Position numbers and translations under genes: made by a program. Under the pieces are notes generated by a model. That model was given only the letters and a program-made list of their open reading frames with translations, was not told where the DNA came from and did not search any database. From contig OX485803.1 in NCBI GenBank assembly GCA_950295325.1, forward strand, positions 36,843,554 to 36,907,553: a stretch of DNA of 64,000 nt, in the 5' to 3' direction. Below are positions 12,901-25,887 of this stretch, piece by piece. Within the stretch, counting starts at the first letter, position 1; every line of letters starts with the position of its first letter. Source of the stretch: Polytrichum commune (Eukaryota; Streptophyta; Polytrichopsida; Polytrichales; Polytrichaceae).

Positions 12901-13387
12901 TTTACAGCAAACGTGTTGTCCACACAACCGAACTTTCGTTGCTAATCTATCACAAAGGCAGTATCAGCTAACTAAGCGCTCCTATAGCGTGCTAATTGCA
13001 CGTTCTAGAGAATTATAACTTAAAGACGTGAATTTGAGCTCTTCATTCCGTGGCCTATTTGAGCTGATTACAAAGAAATGAAGAGTGTGACCTCCAGGAT
13101 AAGATTGTCATCCACAACGAGAAAGTTTACAGGAGCTTAAATTTTGCAAGAGCTATAGATGAGATGAGCACCTTGTTGTCGACGCTCTTCAGATGGTTTC
13201 TAGAAAAAGCCAATGTTCGAGTGAGTTTCGGCGCTACACGACGGGTTGCTTCATAAGAAGATCGAACATTTCTTGCCATTGATTGTGTGAACATCAACAC
13301 GAGGATAGCCAAGAGTACACAAAGCATAAGCGGTGAGCCTCGAACTGTACATGATGGGGTGGTCGCAGAAACTCTTTGCCGCTTCAT
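9964..13387 (-). CDS. Nepenthesin-like secreted aspartic protease (A1 family), four exons
   Basis: Pepsin-type endopeptidase of the plant nepenthesin/CND41-like group, expected in the secretory pathway, apoplast or vacuole. Exons on the minus strand: 13387-13172, 12546-12154, 11086-10508, 10290-9964; all junctions are GT-AG and phase 0, giving 504 codons plus stop. Exon 1 supplies a basic N-terminus and a hydrophobic signal segment (LMLCVLLAILVLMF, about residues 20-34). The propeptide-like part includes LLHRDHPESPLSP. The first catalytic motif is VVDTGSDLVWVQC with Asp159; the second is ILDSGTTLTYL with Asp378. Cysteines of the nepenthesin-type insert (CTPCVSCY, CTDSLC) are present, as is FGCGTNNQG. 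It ends near SIIGNIQQSDHHIEYD, the usual C-terminal block. The start is the first Met that leaves the signal segment near the N-terminus; an upstream in-frame start at 13468 is possible. Substrate is unknown. Confidence 0.9.
11959..12061 (-). pseudogene. Decayed duplicate of part of the protease exon 2, inside its intron
   Basis: About 100 bp within intron 2 closely matches exon 2 sequence at about 12157-12258. On the minus strand the frame still reads CTPCVSCYTQMDAM, then diverges, then reads SPCTDSFCS, mirroring CTPCVSCYTQTGAL and SSCTDSLCS of the real exon. There is no acceptor in front, and the donor position reads GCACGG instead of GAGGTGAGT, so it cannot act as an alternative exon as it stands. 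It looks like an old local duplication left in the intron. Confidence 0.8.
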
Positions 13388-15056
13388 CGTGCCCGAGCTG
13401 GGATTGGCCACAAGATAAATGACGACTTTCGGAATCCTTGAGGTATGTTTACCGGCTGTGTGATCCAAATTACAGCAATCTCCAAGTTCCTCCGAGCTTC
13501 AAATGTTGATGATCTCTGTCAGGTAATTGTGGTTATCGGTCATGCAAGCTGCACAGGGACGGCTATATCTCCCCACCTTTCAAGCTCCAGAAGCCTCCAG
13601 CAAACTATCAGATAGCTCCAGATAGCTCCATTATCTGGCTTAGGTGATGATCGTCTTCCGTCACTTGCAGTCCAAACACTGAATTTGCATGTTCTTTTGG
13701 ATTCAAATGAGCTTCAGGTGAGCACACAAGCCGCGGTAGCACTCGTAGCGGACCCTGTTTTCATCACTGTTCGTGGTGGACTTTGATCAATTGGCGTATA
13801 AACCTGACGAACGCTGATGTTGATTCCTGCGGTGAAGAAAGCTCAGAGCATTTCATTCAATGTGTGAGCTGCGTGAGTCCTACGTCTGGAGCGACAACAA
13901 CGTAGTGTGAATACACTCCCCACATGTCACCCTCATCAAAAACTCTTCAGAAACACTCAACCTGTGTCAGACCCGACAAAGTCGAGAAGATTCAATCGAA
14001 GTCGGACTCGACAAAATCCTGTAATTTTCTATGACGCAGGAATTAGTGAATCACATGCATTATGGGATAGAAATATAGGCACCAACGGATCGATGCTGTG
14101 ATTAATCACACTTAGCTTCTAAGCATCACGGTGTAGAGGCGGGCTAAGTCACCTCACTTCGACAAGTCGAACACTTTATAGAACCCACAAAGCTCCTGTT
14201 GACTCCACACACCTGGCAACCAAACTGACTGCCAAACAAGCGAACTCGTGTCGGGATTCCTTGGCGGTGCAGGCTTTGGAAAGCGGTGCAGACGAAATTC
14301 AAGCCGTCGTTGTTGTAAATACGGTCCCACACTCCATCTTTGATGATGTTCCGAGCTGCTTCCCATTGTGATGTGGTGGATGGAGATATTGTAGATCCGC
14401 ACTATGCAGACCGCCGAGCCGCTACTGCAAATTGCCAACTACACAAAGGCACCTGGCGGGTAGCAAGTGACTACGATTACCAAGTGCCTTTGCAACACCC
14501 TCCATAATTTAGGCTGTTGAGAGAAGCAGCTAACTTAGGACATGAGTGGGAGTCAGAAGGAGCTTACTTAGCAGACCCTAGAAACCATGTTGACAGGACG
14601 TGCACACACACACATCTTGGACTTAATTGAAAGGTGGGATCCACTAAGATATTAAGATTATGCATGACAATTTTATGACGCCGGCCACTGTTATCCTGGG
14701 CCTGCCCATTAAAACATTGGGTTTGGCGCCTGTAGAGATTGCTTCGGTCGATTGCTCGCCGCCTCCATTTGTACTCTGCACTTGAGAGTTAAAATGTCCT
14801 CATCGCAAAGCAGTTTGACATTGTCAAAACTAATCCACAGAAGTCGGGAGAGAGGGAATTCCCGCATGCAAGCGTACCTCTCATCCATCTAACATAAAAT
14901 ACTCGACTCCAACCGGTTTGTGGCCAATTCATTTCAAATATGACTTGAACTAGACCGATCCAAGGTTTCTGAAACTCATTCCTGTGTCCAATCAAGTAAA
15001 ATAGGAGCATCCGGATTGCATACTTTCTTCAGGGTTATCATGTTGGATGAATGAGA
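13388..15056. other. Intergenic, upstream of the protease gene
   Basis: Should contain the protease promoter, but I cannot point to a TATA box with confidence. Minus-strand open frames at 14144-14438 and 14789-15010 have a coding-like look (for example GVWDRIYNNDG) but no family resemblance, and no splice pattern joins them. They may be gene remnants. Confidence 0.4.
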
Positions 15057-15386
15057 GGTGCACTCTAACCTCTGCAATGTCGCTCCCTCTCTTATATCCC
15101 AAAACCTTACGGAGCGGATGTGCTCATTTTAAATCTCCCTCCTTGTTGACACATTTTCCTCTCATATATCACAGGTTTTAATGTTAAAACCAAAGTATTT
15201 GAAATTACATGCTCGCACACATCACATTGTCATTATTGCAATGTTGACTTTTATGTTATTCCATAATATCACATGCTACATTAATTCTCTATTATCACAC
15301 ATCCATGTGAACACTATAGACCTCCTTAATACCACGTGCAGATTGGTTGCCACAGGCATGATATAAGGGAGGTTAGAGTGTACGCT
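15057..15386. mobile_element. Small element with inverted termini
   Basis: Begins GTGCACTCTAACCTC and ends with near-complement GAGGTTAGAGTGTAC; just inside both ends is CCCTCTCTTATATC or its counterpart GATATAAGGG. The size (about 330 bp) and lack of coding potential suggest a non-autonomous DNA transposon. I see no clear target-site duplication. Confidence 0.5.
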
Positions 15387-15769
15387 CAAGCGATAATTCC
15401 CTTTCTCCCAGAAATTGAAGGTCTCAATGTAAATAGGATAGGTGATATGGATCATAGTATGCATCGGATTCCATGTTTTGCTCCCTAATCTGTTCACGCC
15501 GCCTCACCTCTAATACGCCAGTTGTCACTTCACTGCCACCTGACTTAGTAGAAAAACTTTCACACCGACATCTAGGTTCCACTTATTTACAGTAGGGCAC
15601 TGCGAAAATCATCCAGCCAGAAAAGGCCCAGTAAGTTCCACAAAATTCTTCTGTAGCTCGTGCTGACGTAGAAGGAATGCAAGTACTGTGGACCTGTTTT
15701 CAACGCAGCAGATCATTAACTCTGGCATGAGCATATTCTGAAGAACAAATTTGCAAGTGGTGTACAGCA

Positions 15770-15985
15770 TTACACCGTTTATGGCATTTAGTGTCGTTTA
15801 CTATTCGGAGCTCTGCAGTGCTACAATTTTTTAATCTAGAATGTAATATATTATCAAGCAAAGTCATTTATGTTCTGTAATGTCCGAACAATCTGTTTAA
15901 CTTTTGTTTAAGATGTTATTGTTTAAGATGTTATTGCATTGTGTAATTCCAAATAGTAAGCGACATTAGATACCACCATTTATGG
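15770..15985. mobile_element. About 215-bp inverted-repeat element, copy 2
   Basis: Starts near CCGTTTATGGCATTTAGTGT followed by CGTTTACTATTCGGAG and ends with the complementary ATTCCAAATAGTAAGCGAC then ATTAGATACCACC. The core contains a direct repeat of TTGTTTAAGATGTTA. It corresponds to 4224-4447 in reverse orientation. Confidence 0.6.
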
Positions 15986-15986
15986 T

Positions 15987-16150
15987 ACTTAGTGTCATGT
16001 ACAATATTTGCAAAGGGTCTAAACTTGATACCTAGAGGTCTCAAAGTATCACATCCATTAATTGCCAATATGATTCCATTCCTCAACATAAGTAACTTTC
16101 TTAGGTGAAAAAACATCTATGCTATGACATTTAGAGGAGGACATTGGGAT
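15987..16150. repeat. Single arm of the foldback repeat family
   Basis: CTAGAGGTCTCAAAGTATCA, CATTAATTGCCAATATGATT and CCTCAACATAAGTAACTTTC match the left arm at about 3735-3815. It adjoins the small element at 15770-15985, the same pairing of parts as at 3.7-4.4 kb. From here to 16864 I see only non-coding 3' flank of the kinesin gene. Confidence 0.6.
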
Positions 16151-16864
16151 ACTTTAGATGATTGTCTTGCCTAAGTCACGCACCTGAGGCAACCAGCTGT
16201 TCACTGCGGCCACTTATTTGGGTAATAAATCTCAATAGGTTCACCATTGGCAGCACCTTGGACTGGAAAACAATATTCTGCAACTCTAATCCCTATCTCA
16301 TAATATTCTATGAAGCCTTCAGCCTATGCATTCTGTTCTCTTTCTAAACCTTCTCCTTCTCTCCCATCAGCTACAATTCAGCCTAAGATTCTACATCCCG
16401 CACTTTTATTGTGAAGTCAAAGTGCAGTCAACTAGAACTAAATCCAGGGAGAGAGAACAGGCCTGGGGGGAAAATAAATTTAAGTGGATTTGAATACCCA
16501 CCATTCCTCTGAACTAACCGATTGAGATGACCACTCTGTACAATAGCAGTAAGGTATGGCTTTCTCTTATATCAGGGATTCAAACTCGTATATGCTTACA
16601 TGAGACCAAATTCGTCAAAGCTAGGGAACGACACTGTCGCATGAATCCGTAGTCACACAAATGAAAATCAGTTTGCCGAGGTATGGCAAACAACACTCTA
16701 TATGGATGAGCTCCCGTATTGGAGATCAGACGCAGGCAATCATGGCCCACTTGCTGGTGAAACGAAAATACAGGGGAATACCGCTTCCTCCTCTTTCTGC
16801 TTCCATGCAAGTCGAACTCGATGCGCTCTATCATCCTCAAGTTTTTGGTTTGTTCCTATGGGAT

Positions 16865-19800
16865 TTAGTAGAAAGAAAGTCGCCGTCTATTCTCGATATC
16901 AGTTTCAAACTCTTTAATACCAGTACAAATGGCGGAGACGACCTCGTCCTGGACTGCAAGAGTACCAATATAATTCTGAAGCTCCTTTGCGAGCCACAGC
17001 TTCTCCACCTTCATTGCCTCTGTGCTGTCGTCATTTGCTGTCAGCTGTTCCATCCACACCTCAGACATTCTGTCCTTCTCCCGCTGCACTATCTCTAGCT
17101 GCTCGCCCAGCAGAGAGCTCTGTTGCATGGCAAAGAGTTCATCCGCAGCTACTTCTTCAATACCTACTTTGAGTACCCTGCGTGATCGACCGAACGACTG
17201 ACAGCTCTCGCTGTCGGACTCTATGTGCTTGTGATTTTGAGTTCCAGCACTTTGCACTGACTCGACATCACCGGTTTCTCGATCCCTTTGAGTCTTCACT
17301 CCTGCACGATGAATGGAACTACGCAGTCCTTCTGACATGATTTCTGGAAGCAGATTGTCATGTTCGCTCGTTCCAATACTGCTCCGTCTATTGTTCGGGA
17401 GGAACTCGCCAGCACGATCGGCTTTGCCTCGAGAATTCACACAGGTATCCTGCATGCGTCCTTCGAAAAAACTTAACCTCTCGCGCAGCATTATGATTTC
17501 ATGTTCCAGTTCTGTCCGACTATACCGTGCATTTTGCAGGCATGAGTTGGTGTTGAACAGTTGAGCTCGGAGCTCCTGTACCTCACTTCGTAAGCGTGAG
17601 TTCTCCTGCTTGTTGTGTCCGAGCTCAGTCTCCATCTCTCGGACCAATTCCTCTAGTTTCTTGACATAATAGTCATCAGACAAAACAGGAGAAGAGGAAG
17701 TGTTTGTCTGGGTCTGGACCAGAGATTCCTGCAGTGTTGAAAAACGCCAATGTATGAAAATATCAGATACCACACGATTGTGCCCAACTTGATCGTTTGT
17801 GATCTTCAGAAATTCTAGAAGTATGGGAAATGCAGCAAAATAGTAATGGTACAACTGCTTGGGAGCACAGTACAGACTTTGTGCTGTAAACCTCTTTCGA
17901 GGCTACGAAATACAATGTCTACTAATCTAATAAAGATTCGGGTGGATGCGTTTGGATGGCATGATACTTCGGTGTAGGTTTGCGTCGGTTCACTGATTGT
18001 TCGTTAAAATTGCAGTTTCATATCTACCAATGCTTCAGAATTACATGATTACTCTAAATTTAGTTAGAGGCTTTCTATTCTCCGCACCATTCGGTTCATG
18101 AAGGAGTCGCTAAGAACGCAGCTTCAGGATTTTGCGTTCAGTCCCTTTTAGGAAGCTTATTATAATCGTATACATAATAAATCAAATTCTGACACTAACC
18201 TCAAGTTTGATCTTCTCTCTTGTCAAAGAGTCCACCTGCTGCCTCAACTTGCTTACTTCCTCCATGGATGTCCGTAATTGCTGCTGAAGCTGTTATTACA
18301 GATCATTGGAAGTTATGCAAATGCCAGTGAAGACTATACCATTCATGTTGAACCTGTGATGGTAACAAGACTTGCATCCTACTAAATTTCTTGTTATGCT
18401 CCACGAGTCTCATGATTGTCATCTGCTTCCTCTGCGGAACATTGTTACACCACTTATCAAGGTGTAACTGGTGTAACAGTTCCACTTTTATATGTATGTT
18501 GACGAATCTCAAAAAATTATCTATGTTATGCCTATAGCCACAAGGCATCAGGTTATACCAACACCACAACCACATAGAAGTCGTAACACAAATGCAACAG
18601 CTCAAAGATTCAATTGGAAACCGGGAAGTAAAATGGAATAAGGAACGTCGCGTGCCAAAAGAGTATAGACAAGGTCACCGGCTACAACCTTGAGGTCTTT
18701 GAAATTGAAGGATGTTTGCAACTCTTCATACTGCACTTGGAGCTCTCTGAGCTGGTGTTCCAACTGTTAAGAAGTACCCACAATGTATATGAATAAACTC
18801 TCAAATCTTCCAGTCACAACAAACACCATATCCGCTGGTGTGACCTGAGTTGCAAAAATAAGCTCTTTCAGCACATGGATCACAATTAACCTCTAATGCC
18901 ATTTTCAGATGCTAAATACAGTGGTCAGAGAAGAAAAATGGTCCCCAGGACACGTAAAACCGCAATAGCATTGTCTGGCATCACCTACAGGGACGTAGAA
19001 TCTGATACCCTTTTACTTTGAGTAGAACGACTTATTAGATAAACTTCTGGTTTGAAGGAAGGACGAGGATCATTTTGAATAGCGCATGGCAGAAGCAGAG
19101 ATGGTATTTAAATCGGTGAGGTCAAATGTCCTGGATCAAATGCGAAGAGAAATCCAACCCAAGGGAGACTTAGGGGCATCAAATAAGGACAGAACAGGAT
19201 GCCTGGGCAAACTGTACGAGAACTTTGTGTGGGTGACCGAGGTTAACGAAATGAGAACACTTCTCTAAAGTCAAGTGACGATAGTTTGAGACAATGGGTA
19301 CTGCCACTCAGAAACTAGAGAGGTGAATGCAAGCTCAGTAGAGAAACCTCGATATTTGAGTAGACTGTATAAGACCTCAAGATGCTCTCGCAAACATGAC
19401 CTTTGACATGGAGTTCCTATAAGCACATAGATTGCAATCAAAGAACCAACGGGAGAACTTAGTGACTTTCAAGCCCATGGAGTGCGTAGTTGAGACTCAC
19501 TAAGACACTTCGACTTGATTCCTCGCTTACTCCAGATGAAGCCCTTCTTTCTGTCTGAAAATTGAAGAGATCGTCATTAACGTGACCACCGTTTAAAGTG
19601 GCCCAGGTGTCTTCGTCTGCTATGTTTCCAAAATCTGCTGGTGTAGGTGATCTATCAAGGCCATCTGGGCTTCTCCAGGAGTCTCCTTCATCTTCATTCA
19701 GGCTTCCAAATGCAGGAGGGAGACCAAGTACCCTATCTCTACGTAGACCTGCAGGCAGATTGTCCAAAAAAGCAGGTGGTGTCTCGACCTCCGGTATTGG

Positions 19801-22800
19801 TCTCTTCATTTTCTGTTTATTAGATCATGTATTAGGCAAATGAAAAATGAAGAACATTTGACTTTCCACACTTGCTTAGGATTCAAATCTATTAGCAGTA
19901 TCGATGATTGCATTCCCTTGTTCTGAAGAGAGGGAATGCCCAGAGGGAATGCCCAGAGGGAACACTTCAAATTTCGATTTCCTAGGAATCCTCCGGATCC
20001 TGGTAGGGAAATCTAGGCCGCAAGAAGCTGTACAACATTCTCTAGAAGTGATCCTCACTGAGTTTGGGCACAACATTCATCCTCTTCGACCTTTATCTGT
20101 AAGACTTTACTGAAATCCATGCCATCCAAAGTCAGATGATACTGCGAAGCTCGTCAAACACTCAACCCGATCCACTTGGTCTAAGATCATGCTTTGGAGT
20201 TTGACCATTCTCACCACAAATTACAGAGAACATGACGTTTCTTCTGTTGGTTCAAGACGTCACCTGAACACCAAACTCAGAATTGACCTGGCGTGGACAC
20301 CAAGTCTCCCTTCTTGTTCCCTGCCATCCATTTGAAATGCGTCAATGATGAATATAAAAAATCGCAAAATCATAAACAATTTAGAACGAACACTTGAAGT
20401 TTATTCACTTACAATTGGGTCGTTCGAACCAAAGGTAACAGCTCTCAAAAGAGAGTTATCACAATGGAGTTGAAAGCTGAAAGTTAGACTTGGGATGTGC
20501 AATCGTAAGAACTCGGACATCACAATGTGAGACTCTACCTTCATAGAAACCCGATCACGGTCATCCACAGCTGAGCTTATAACCATGGTGCTCAGGTTCT
20601 CGATTTTCCTTTCCTGTTCCTTGATACGTCGCTCTCGATCTACTTGAGCTTTTTTTTCTTCTTGGAGCTCAAGCTCCAGTTTCTCCCTCTCCAGTTCAAA
20701 CTGACAATAGAACGCAGTTCACATTAGCTCGTGCAGGGATATTTGAGCACATTGTATTTCAATTCATGTCAGTAAGTACTCGCCTGAATAGATCCTGATG
20801 TTATGACATTCAACACACATAATACTACTTGCTGAAAGTATTGCTGAAGTGTGCCAATCGCCAGAGGTCACAATGGGAAGGATAAAATCTTAGTTTACAT
20901 CGATAAGACAAATCGGCTCAAGTGTAAATTTTGTTTGGAAGGACATGCTGTCCAGCTACCTTCAGCAAGTCATTTCGTAGGTTACGTATCTCCTTTTCTA
21001 ATTGATCTGAATGAGGACTCGATCCCTGCCCCTGCACATTCGACCTTCAATAATTAGAACAGCAAACAAATCATATGTAAGGGCATTCTGAGTACCAGCC
21101 AACCAGCTGATAAGAGTTACGGCTTTAGCGTCTCAACACCCAAAAGTAACCCACAGTGAAGAACGACAATCAATCCCAAGTCCGTAGGTTTCTTCTGGTT
21201 TGACACAAAGGAACATAAAATCTTAAGGAAATTTGAGAAATATCGGTTGGGTACTCGTGGAATGTCATGTCCGACTTACATTTTGCCACTCAAAGTGTTG
21301 CACCAGAAAGCAACCTAAAGATATTGCTTGTAGAAACTCATAGTCGGCCAAAAAAAATTCATTTTCAAGGCTAGATATAGCTCCCTGAGAGCCTATTGAT
21401 GATCGTGGAAGTGCTCCAGGACTGTTCATTTACTTCAGCTGATAAATATTCTCTCTTGTCAAGCGCAGGAGTTCACAGCGATAATTCAGCAGCTACCATT
21501 CTGGGTGCATATATTCTGTATATGTAATCTCACCTGGGTCCCACTAAATCAAATCAAAAGAGTATAATCCCTCTCTGATTGTAATTTACGTGTCACCTGC
21601 TCTGTAGAATAAATATCTGGCCGTTAAGGAGTTTCTCTTTTTTGTCTTTCCGCTTGTGGCTGCCATGTAAATGCAGCCTTGTCAAGCGCTTCCACTAATC
21701 AAGAGGATGTGGAAAAAAAAAAAAGATTGTAGTACCTCAAAGCCCCGTATGTCACTGCGCAAAAAGAGTAACATTCTTGCCAAGCCCCTCTACTCAGAAA
21801 TAAGCAATTCCCTTATTATGATGTACAACTATGATGTTTATCAACCTGCAGTTTTTGAAGAAGCTCCTCGATCTCTTTCTTCTGCCGCTTCAAGAGTGCT
21901 GCATCTGTAAGGGTCTGCCAGAACGTGCCCAGTCAGGCCATATAGAATGGACTTTGGATATGGTTAAAACTTCAGAAATTCAAGAACGAAGAACTAGATT
22001 TGAGTCATTTCTTGCTATTCTAATAGCTGGAAAAATCATATTTTTCTGAAGCAAGTCAATCAGGACGTTATGAAGAATATAGACTGGTGATTTATATTGA
22101 AATGTTAGAGGTGAAACATAGTAAAGTCCATCCATTAGACTACAGAGATAGTCAGTGACTACCTCGTAGCAATTCTTATCAAAATTCTTTAAAGGGGCTT
22201 TATACTCTACGTCAAAGGCTGCAAATACCTCATTAACTTGAGCACAATTGGTGACACGCTTTGCTCTGCTTGCAAACTGCAAAGTACCTCGACTTTCATC
22301 AATGTGTACCTGCAGGCAAGTCAAATAGAAGGCTGGAAATTAAATTTCATTCCAGTACAGCCATAGTACATTTGAAGATCGAGCCTAGGTCATTTCTTAT
22401 GGCCTGCACCAAATCTGATGGTAGGGTGAAATATGGAAATTCGAGTCGTGCTTTTCGACAAGATAAGACCCTCATCGAGAGTATGGACAGAGATATCTGA
22501 ATGGGCTGAAAAATTAGGGCAACCAGTTCAAAATACCTCATCAGGAGTCATTGTACAGATGATTGCAGTCCTTGCATTACCACCAAGTGCCGTTTGAAGA
22601 ATACGGGTGAGCTTACTGTCCCGGTACGGTATGTGTCTACAAGTAAAGCAATCAACTTAGTAATATAATAGATTAGCTCATTGTCACACGTCCCACCTTA
22701 AAACTGAAAAATGCTAAGCACAGTACAAAGACATAATTTTAAAGCTTACCCTTGTTTTGAACCACCTTCACAGAGTTTGTTGATGACATTTCCAAGACAC

Positions 22801-25687
22801 ATAAGGCTCTTGTTGATATGTCCTCCTTCCTTCAAACGGACACCTCCTGCTCCTGTTTTCGCAATCCTCTCTGAACCTGCCAAGTCCACCAAATTCTGCA
22901 ACAGTAGTACGGGTTAGTAACAGGAAAGTGGACCAGTGACGAGATATATCTACTTTTAACAAATGCTTAACACTCTGTATTGCAGGCAATAGCCTTACCA
23001 AAATTAGTGACTGACATTATCATTTTCACTTCATTCCTAATTGTGAAGTTCTAAATTGCCAACAAGCCAGTTCCAATAGATTATTGCGTTTGAAGGAATA
23101 CAGCACACTGCTAATTACGAGATTATGAGTTCACTGCTCCTAACCTCCAGCAATCACAAATTTCGGCCCTCAACTGACCGACATTCTCAAACAACACCAA
23201 GTTACAGGTTGAATTGTCTTACTAAAGCAGAAACACGGACAGCTTCCGCGCCATTATCATTAGCTCCACAATCTTGACTCTTGTCTCTGCTCTCAATAAC
23301 CTGAGTAATTACGAATTGAAGTAAGTGAGTGGTTCTGTGCTGATTCGATTGCTGAGAACTTTGCAGCAGGGAAGCTAAAAAGACAGCAGACTCTATACAT
23401 ACCTATTGAATTGATGCAAAGTAACAAAGATTTGAAAAAGGCTGAAACTATCTGAATTCTTGAGATCTAAAATTAACGAAGTGTTCACATGGGTTGATCA
23501 CGATGTAATGCCTGTGGATACTCACCATGCGAAAAATGCTGTGAGAACGACTACTATATAAATTCATATTGGTTTCTCCAAAATGTCGTTGAGCTGCGCA
23601 TAAAGAGCGGATACAAGATATCGGTGCTTAGAGAGGCAAGCCTTTAGATGATTCTTTCTAGTCTTCAAAATATGTTTTTTGATGTAAAAATGATATTGAC
23701 AAAAACTATTAACAATGCTTTAAACAATAAAGTTGCAAAATTTGCTTCAAAGGCTATAACAGTGATAACAGAAGGGGACAGTATCCCAGGATCTTCAAGA
23801 GACCCTAACCAGCACCACTAAGGGATTAAAAGGCATCTTGACCATCCTCGTGATGTTGACTGTACTGAAAGAACAGCAACAGAAAACTCAACTTAAGGAA
23901 AGAAAAGCAAAGGTTACCTTCTCCAGATTCCAGAAGTGAAAGGACCTGCTCACTGTTGTCCACAATCTCCTCCCTCAAACCTGCAACGTAGATACCCCTC
24001 TGCCGATGCAACCAGTTCTCTTAGCATGAACTGCAATAAGCCTTGGACACCCACATGTATCAATTTCCATAAAGAGATGTGTGACTACCTCTAAATTCTC
24101 ATGGATTTGCAGCCTACGACTGTCAGGGGCAAGAAGATCGTTGATCTCCTCGTTATAGATTTCCATGTATGAAACGCGGATGAGAAATTCCCTGTTTGGA
24201 ATCTGTGGTTTGGAATGGGCAACAAGTTAGGCCATTGGAAGATTATCATACGAGATGTACACACATATGGTGAATGTTACTTGTCCCTTGAAAAATTAGA
24301 TTTTGTTGGAACGGTATGTTAAGAGCTATTTACTCTTCTACAAAGAACACTGAGTTACCTTTCGGATGTGATTAAATACTTCACTGACAGCCAGCCTAGT
24401 AATTCCTGGCTCGGCTTCTGAACCCCTCATGGTGTACGTCTTTCCGCTGCTTGTTTGGCCATAGGCAAACACAGTCCCTGAATGTTTTCGCAACATACAT
24501 CAATAAGATGTCCTTTCTACAGAGATTTTTATGAAACATGTAAGAAACCATCAGAAAGGTCATGAATCGCTTTTGAGAGCAGGACGCTCGTCACCACCTC
24601 CAGTGAGAATTGCAGTCAAACAATAGAAGGGCCCCACTGTATATTGAAGACATCATTATTCATTAGCACATGCAGATGACAGGACATTGAATACTTGCAG
24701 AAATCAAGTACCATTAAAACCAGCCACAGCAGATAGAACAACGTCCTTGGCGTGCTCTTCATAGATGTTGATATTCTTTGCTGCTGATCCAAATATCGTG
24801 TCTGCTCAAATTGGGAAGGCAGTATAGTGACCCACAAGAGTTAAAATCCATCCACAAGCGTACAGTGAGAACAAGGAAGATCCAAAAACCTGTACCACCA
24901 CCATAAAAGGGAATTCCAAGCTATGAAACTCTTCAGAACGTAAAGAGACGTTGGGTCATCAGAGACAGGAATCTCAAGGTAAGAATCGAGTGAGTGCTCT
25001 ACGAATGCTAGTGCACTTACAATTCATGGCCACTTGAGAAGGGAAAGTGGCCTCCAAGAACAGAATAATAGAGTTATCCTCTAACTCAACATGACTGTTT
25101 AGTCCGGAGTTGGTTGTTTTGTCATGCCCGGTAAGCTTACGGTGCATGCTTAGAGGAAGTGTGGAAGTTCGCACGAAAACCATTCTATAGCGGCTCATGA
25201 ATGCTCAAACTCATTTTGGCATGCCAAGAGGTGCTAACTTTTGGCCCTCAATGAACCAAAATAGGTTGCTCTTCATTTGAATTCAAACACGACCTCCAAG
25301 CATGCACAAGAAATAGGGAGACATTATTGATAATCAATTGGTTTGCAAAACAACCAATGCAAAATCCATAGGAGACCAACTTCGAGGAAAAGTCCATTGA
25401 ATTAAAGGATAACTCTGATATGCTCCTTCCATGTCTAACTTGCTTTCTCTCGCTCTAACCTACACATGAATCCTGGCTTTAGTATGACGTCGGCGATTCC
25501 TATTTCTGTGGCATACAGGGAAGGATTTGTCAAGAAACTTACCAAAGGCAAAGGTATGACCGGATACTGGTGCGCCAGCTGTATTCAGCAACGCAATTGT
25601 ATTGTTCATTACCTTCCACTGAAGCCCTCGGTTGTTGTTTTCATGTGAAGGGGGCCTCACCCTGATGGCCACACAAATTTTCTCCAT
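16865..25687 (-). CDS. KIN7N: Kinesin-7 motor protein (KIN7N-like), 17 exons
   Basis: Plus-end-directed-type N-terminal microtubule motor of the plant kinesin-7 (CENP-E-related) group. Exons, high to low: 25687-25543, 24801-24712, 24477-24359, 24202-24089, 23999-23918, 23593-23526, 23300-23223, 22895-22750, 22636-22537, 22309-22229, 21914-21846, 21031-20960, 20700-20539, 19812-19501, 18763-18689, 18289-18200, 17728-16865. All junctions are GT-AG with matching phases, giving 888 residues. The motor (about 1-335) starts [13 protein letters not shown]. It has P-loop GQTSSGKT (85-92), switch [12 protein letters not shown] (192-202), switch II DLAGSE (236-241) and [13 protein letters not shown]. 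After the neck ([16 protein letters not shown]) come charged coiled-coil exons, a linker with IADEDTW, and a long coiled-coil tail ending RRRLSFY. The linker and start resemble Arabidopsis KIN7N from memory; that orthology is inference. Exon 15 has a weak donor (AAGGTTGTA). Cargo and cell-cycle role cannot be read from sequence. Confidence 0.93.
25142..25307. mobile_element. Small inverted-repeat element (MITE-like) in kinesin intron 1
   Basis: A 166-bp segment begins GTGCATGCTTAGAGGAAG and ends CGACCTCCAAGCATGCAC, its near complement. Internal words (CATTCTATA, CTCATTTT..GGCATGCCA, GCCCTCAAT) match the element at 1548-1700, so both belong to one family. Confidence 0.7.
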
Positions 25688-25887
25688 TGCCCTCGTTTGT
25701 TCAAGTTCAAGTTTATTCCTGCTGTCCCTCTTGTCAACTATTTTGGCTGGAGTGTGCTTCCTTCGTGTCTAAACTCACAGACATTAAATTCGTCCATTCC
25801 AAAGGTCACAATCTTTTGTGCTGAACAAAGGCAGTATAGTTGAAGGCGCAGGAGATAGCCGTTGGGAAGTAGTAGTATTCTGAGGCA
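25688..25887 (-). promoter_or_regulatory. Kinesin 5' flank, up to the duplication boundary
   Basis: Only 200 bp separate the kinesin start codon from the left edge of the tandem duplication at 25888. It must hold the 5' UTR and perhaps the core promoter; no box is obvious to me. Sequence further upstream belongs to the repeated unit. Confidence 0.4.

Noticed and set aside
21330-21440. Possible extra kinesin exon between exons 11 and 12
   Set aside because: Readable for about 40 codons and followed by GTAAGT, but exons 11 and 12 already join in phase and match the family without it, and a T8 run and weak acceptor make it unlikely.
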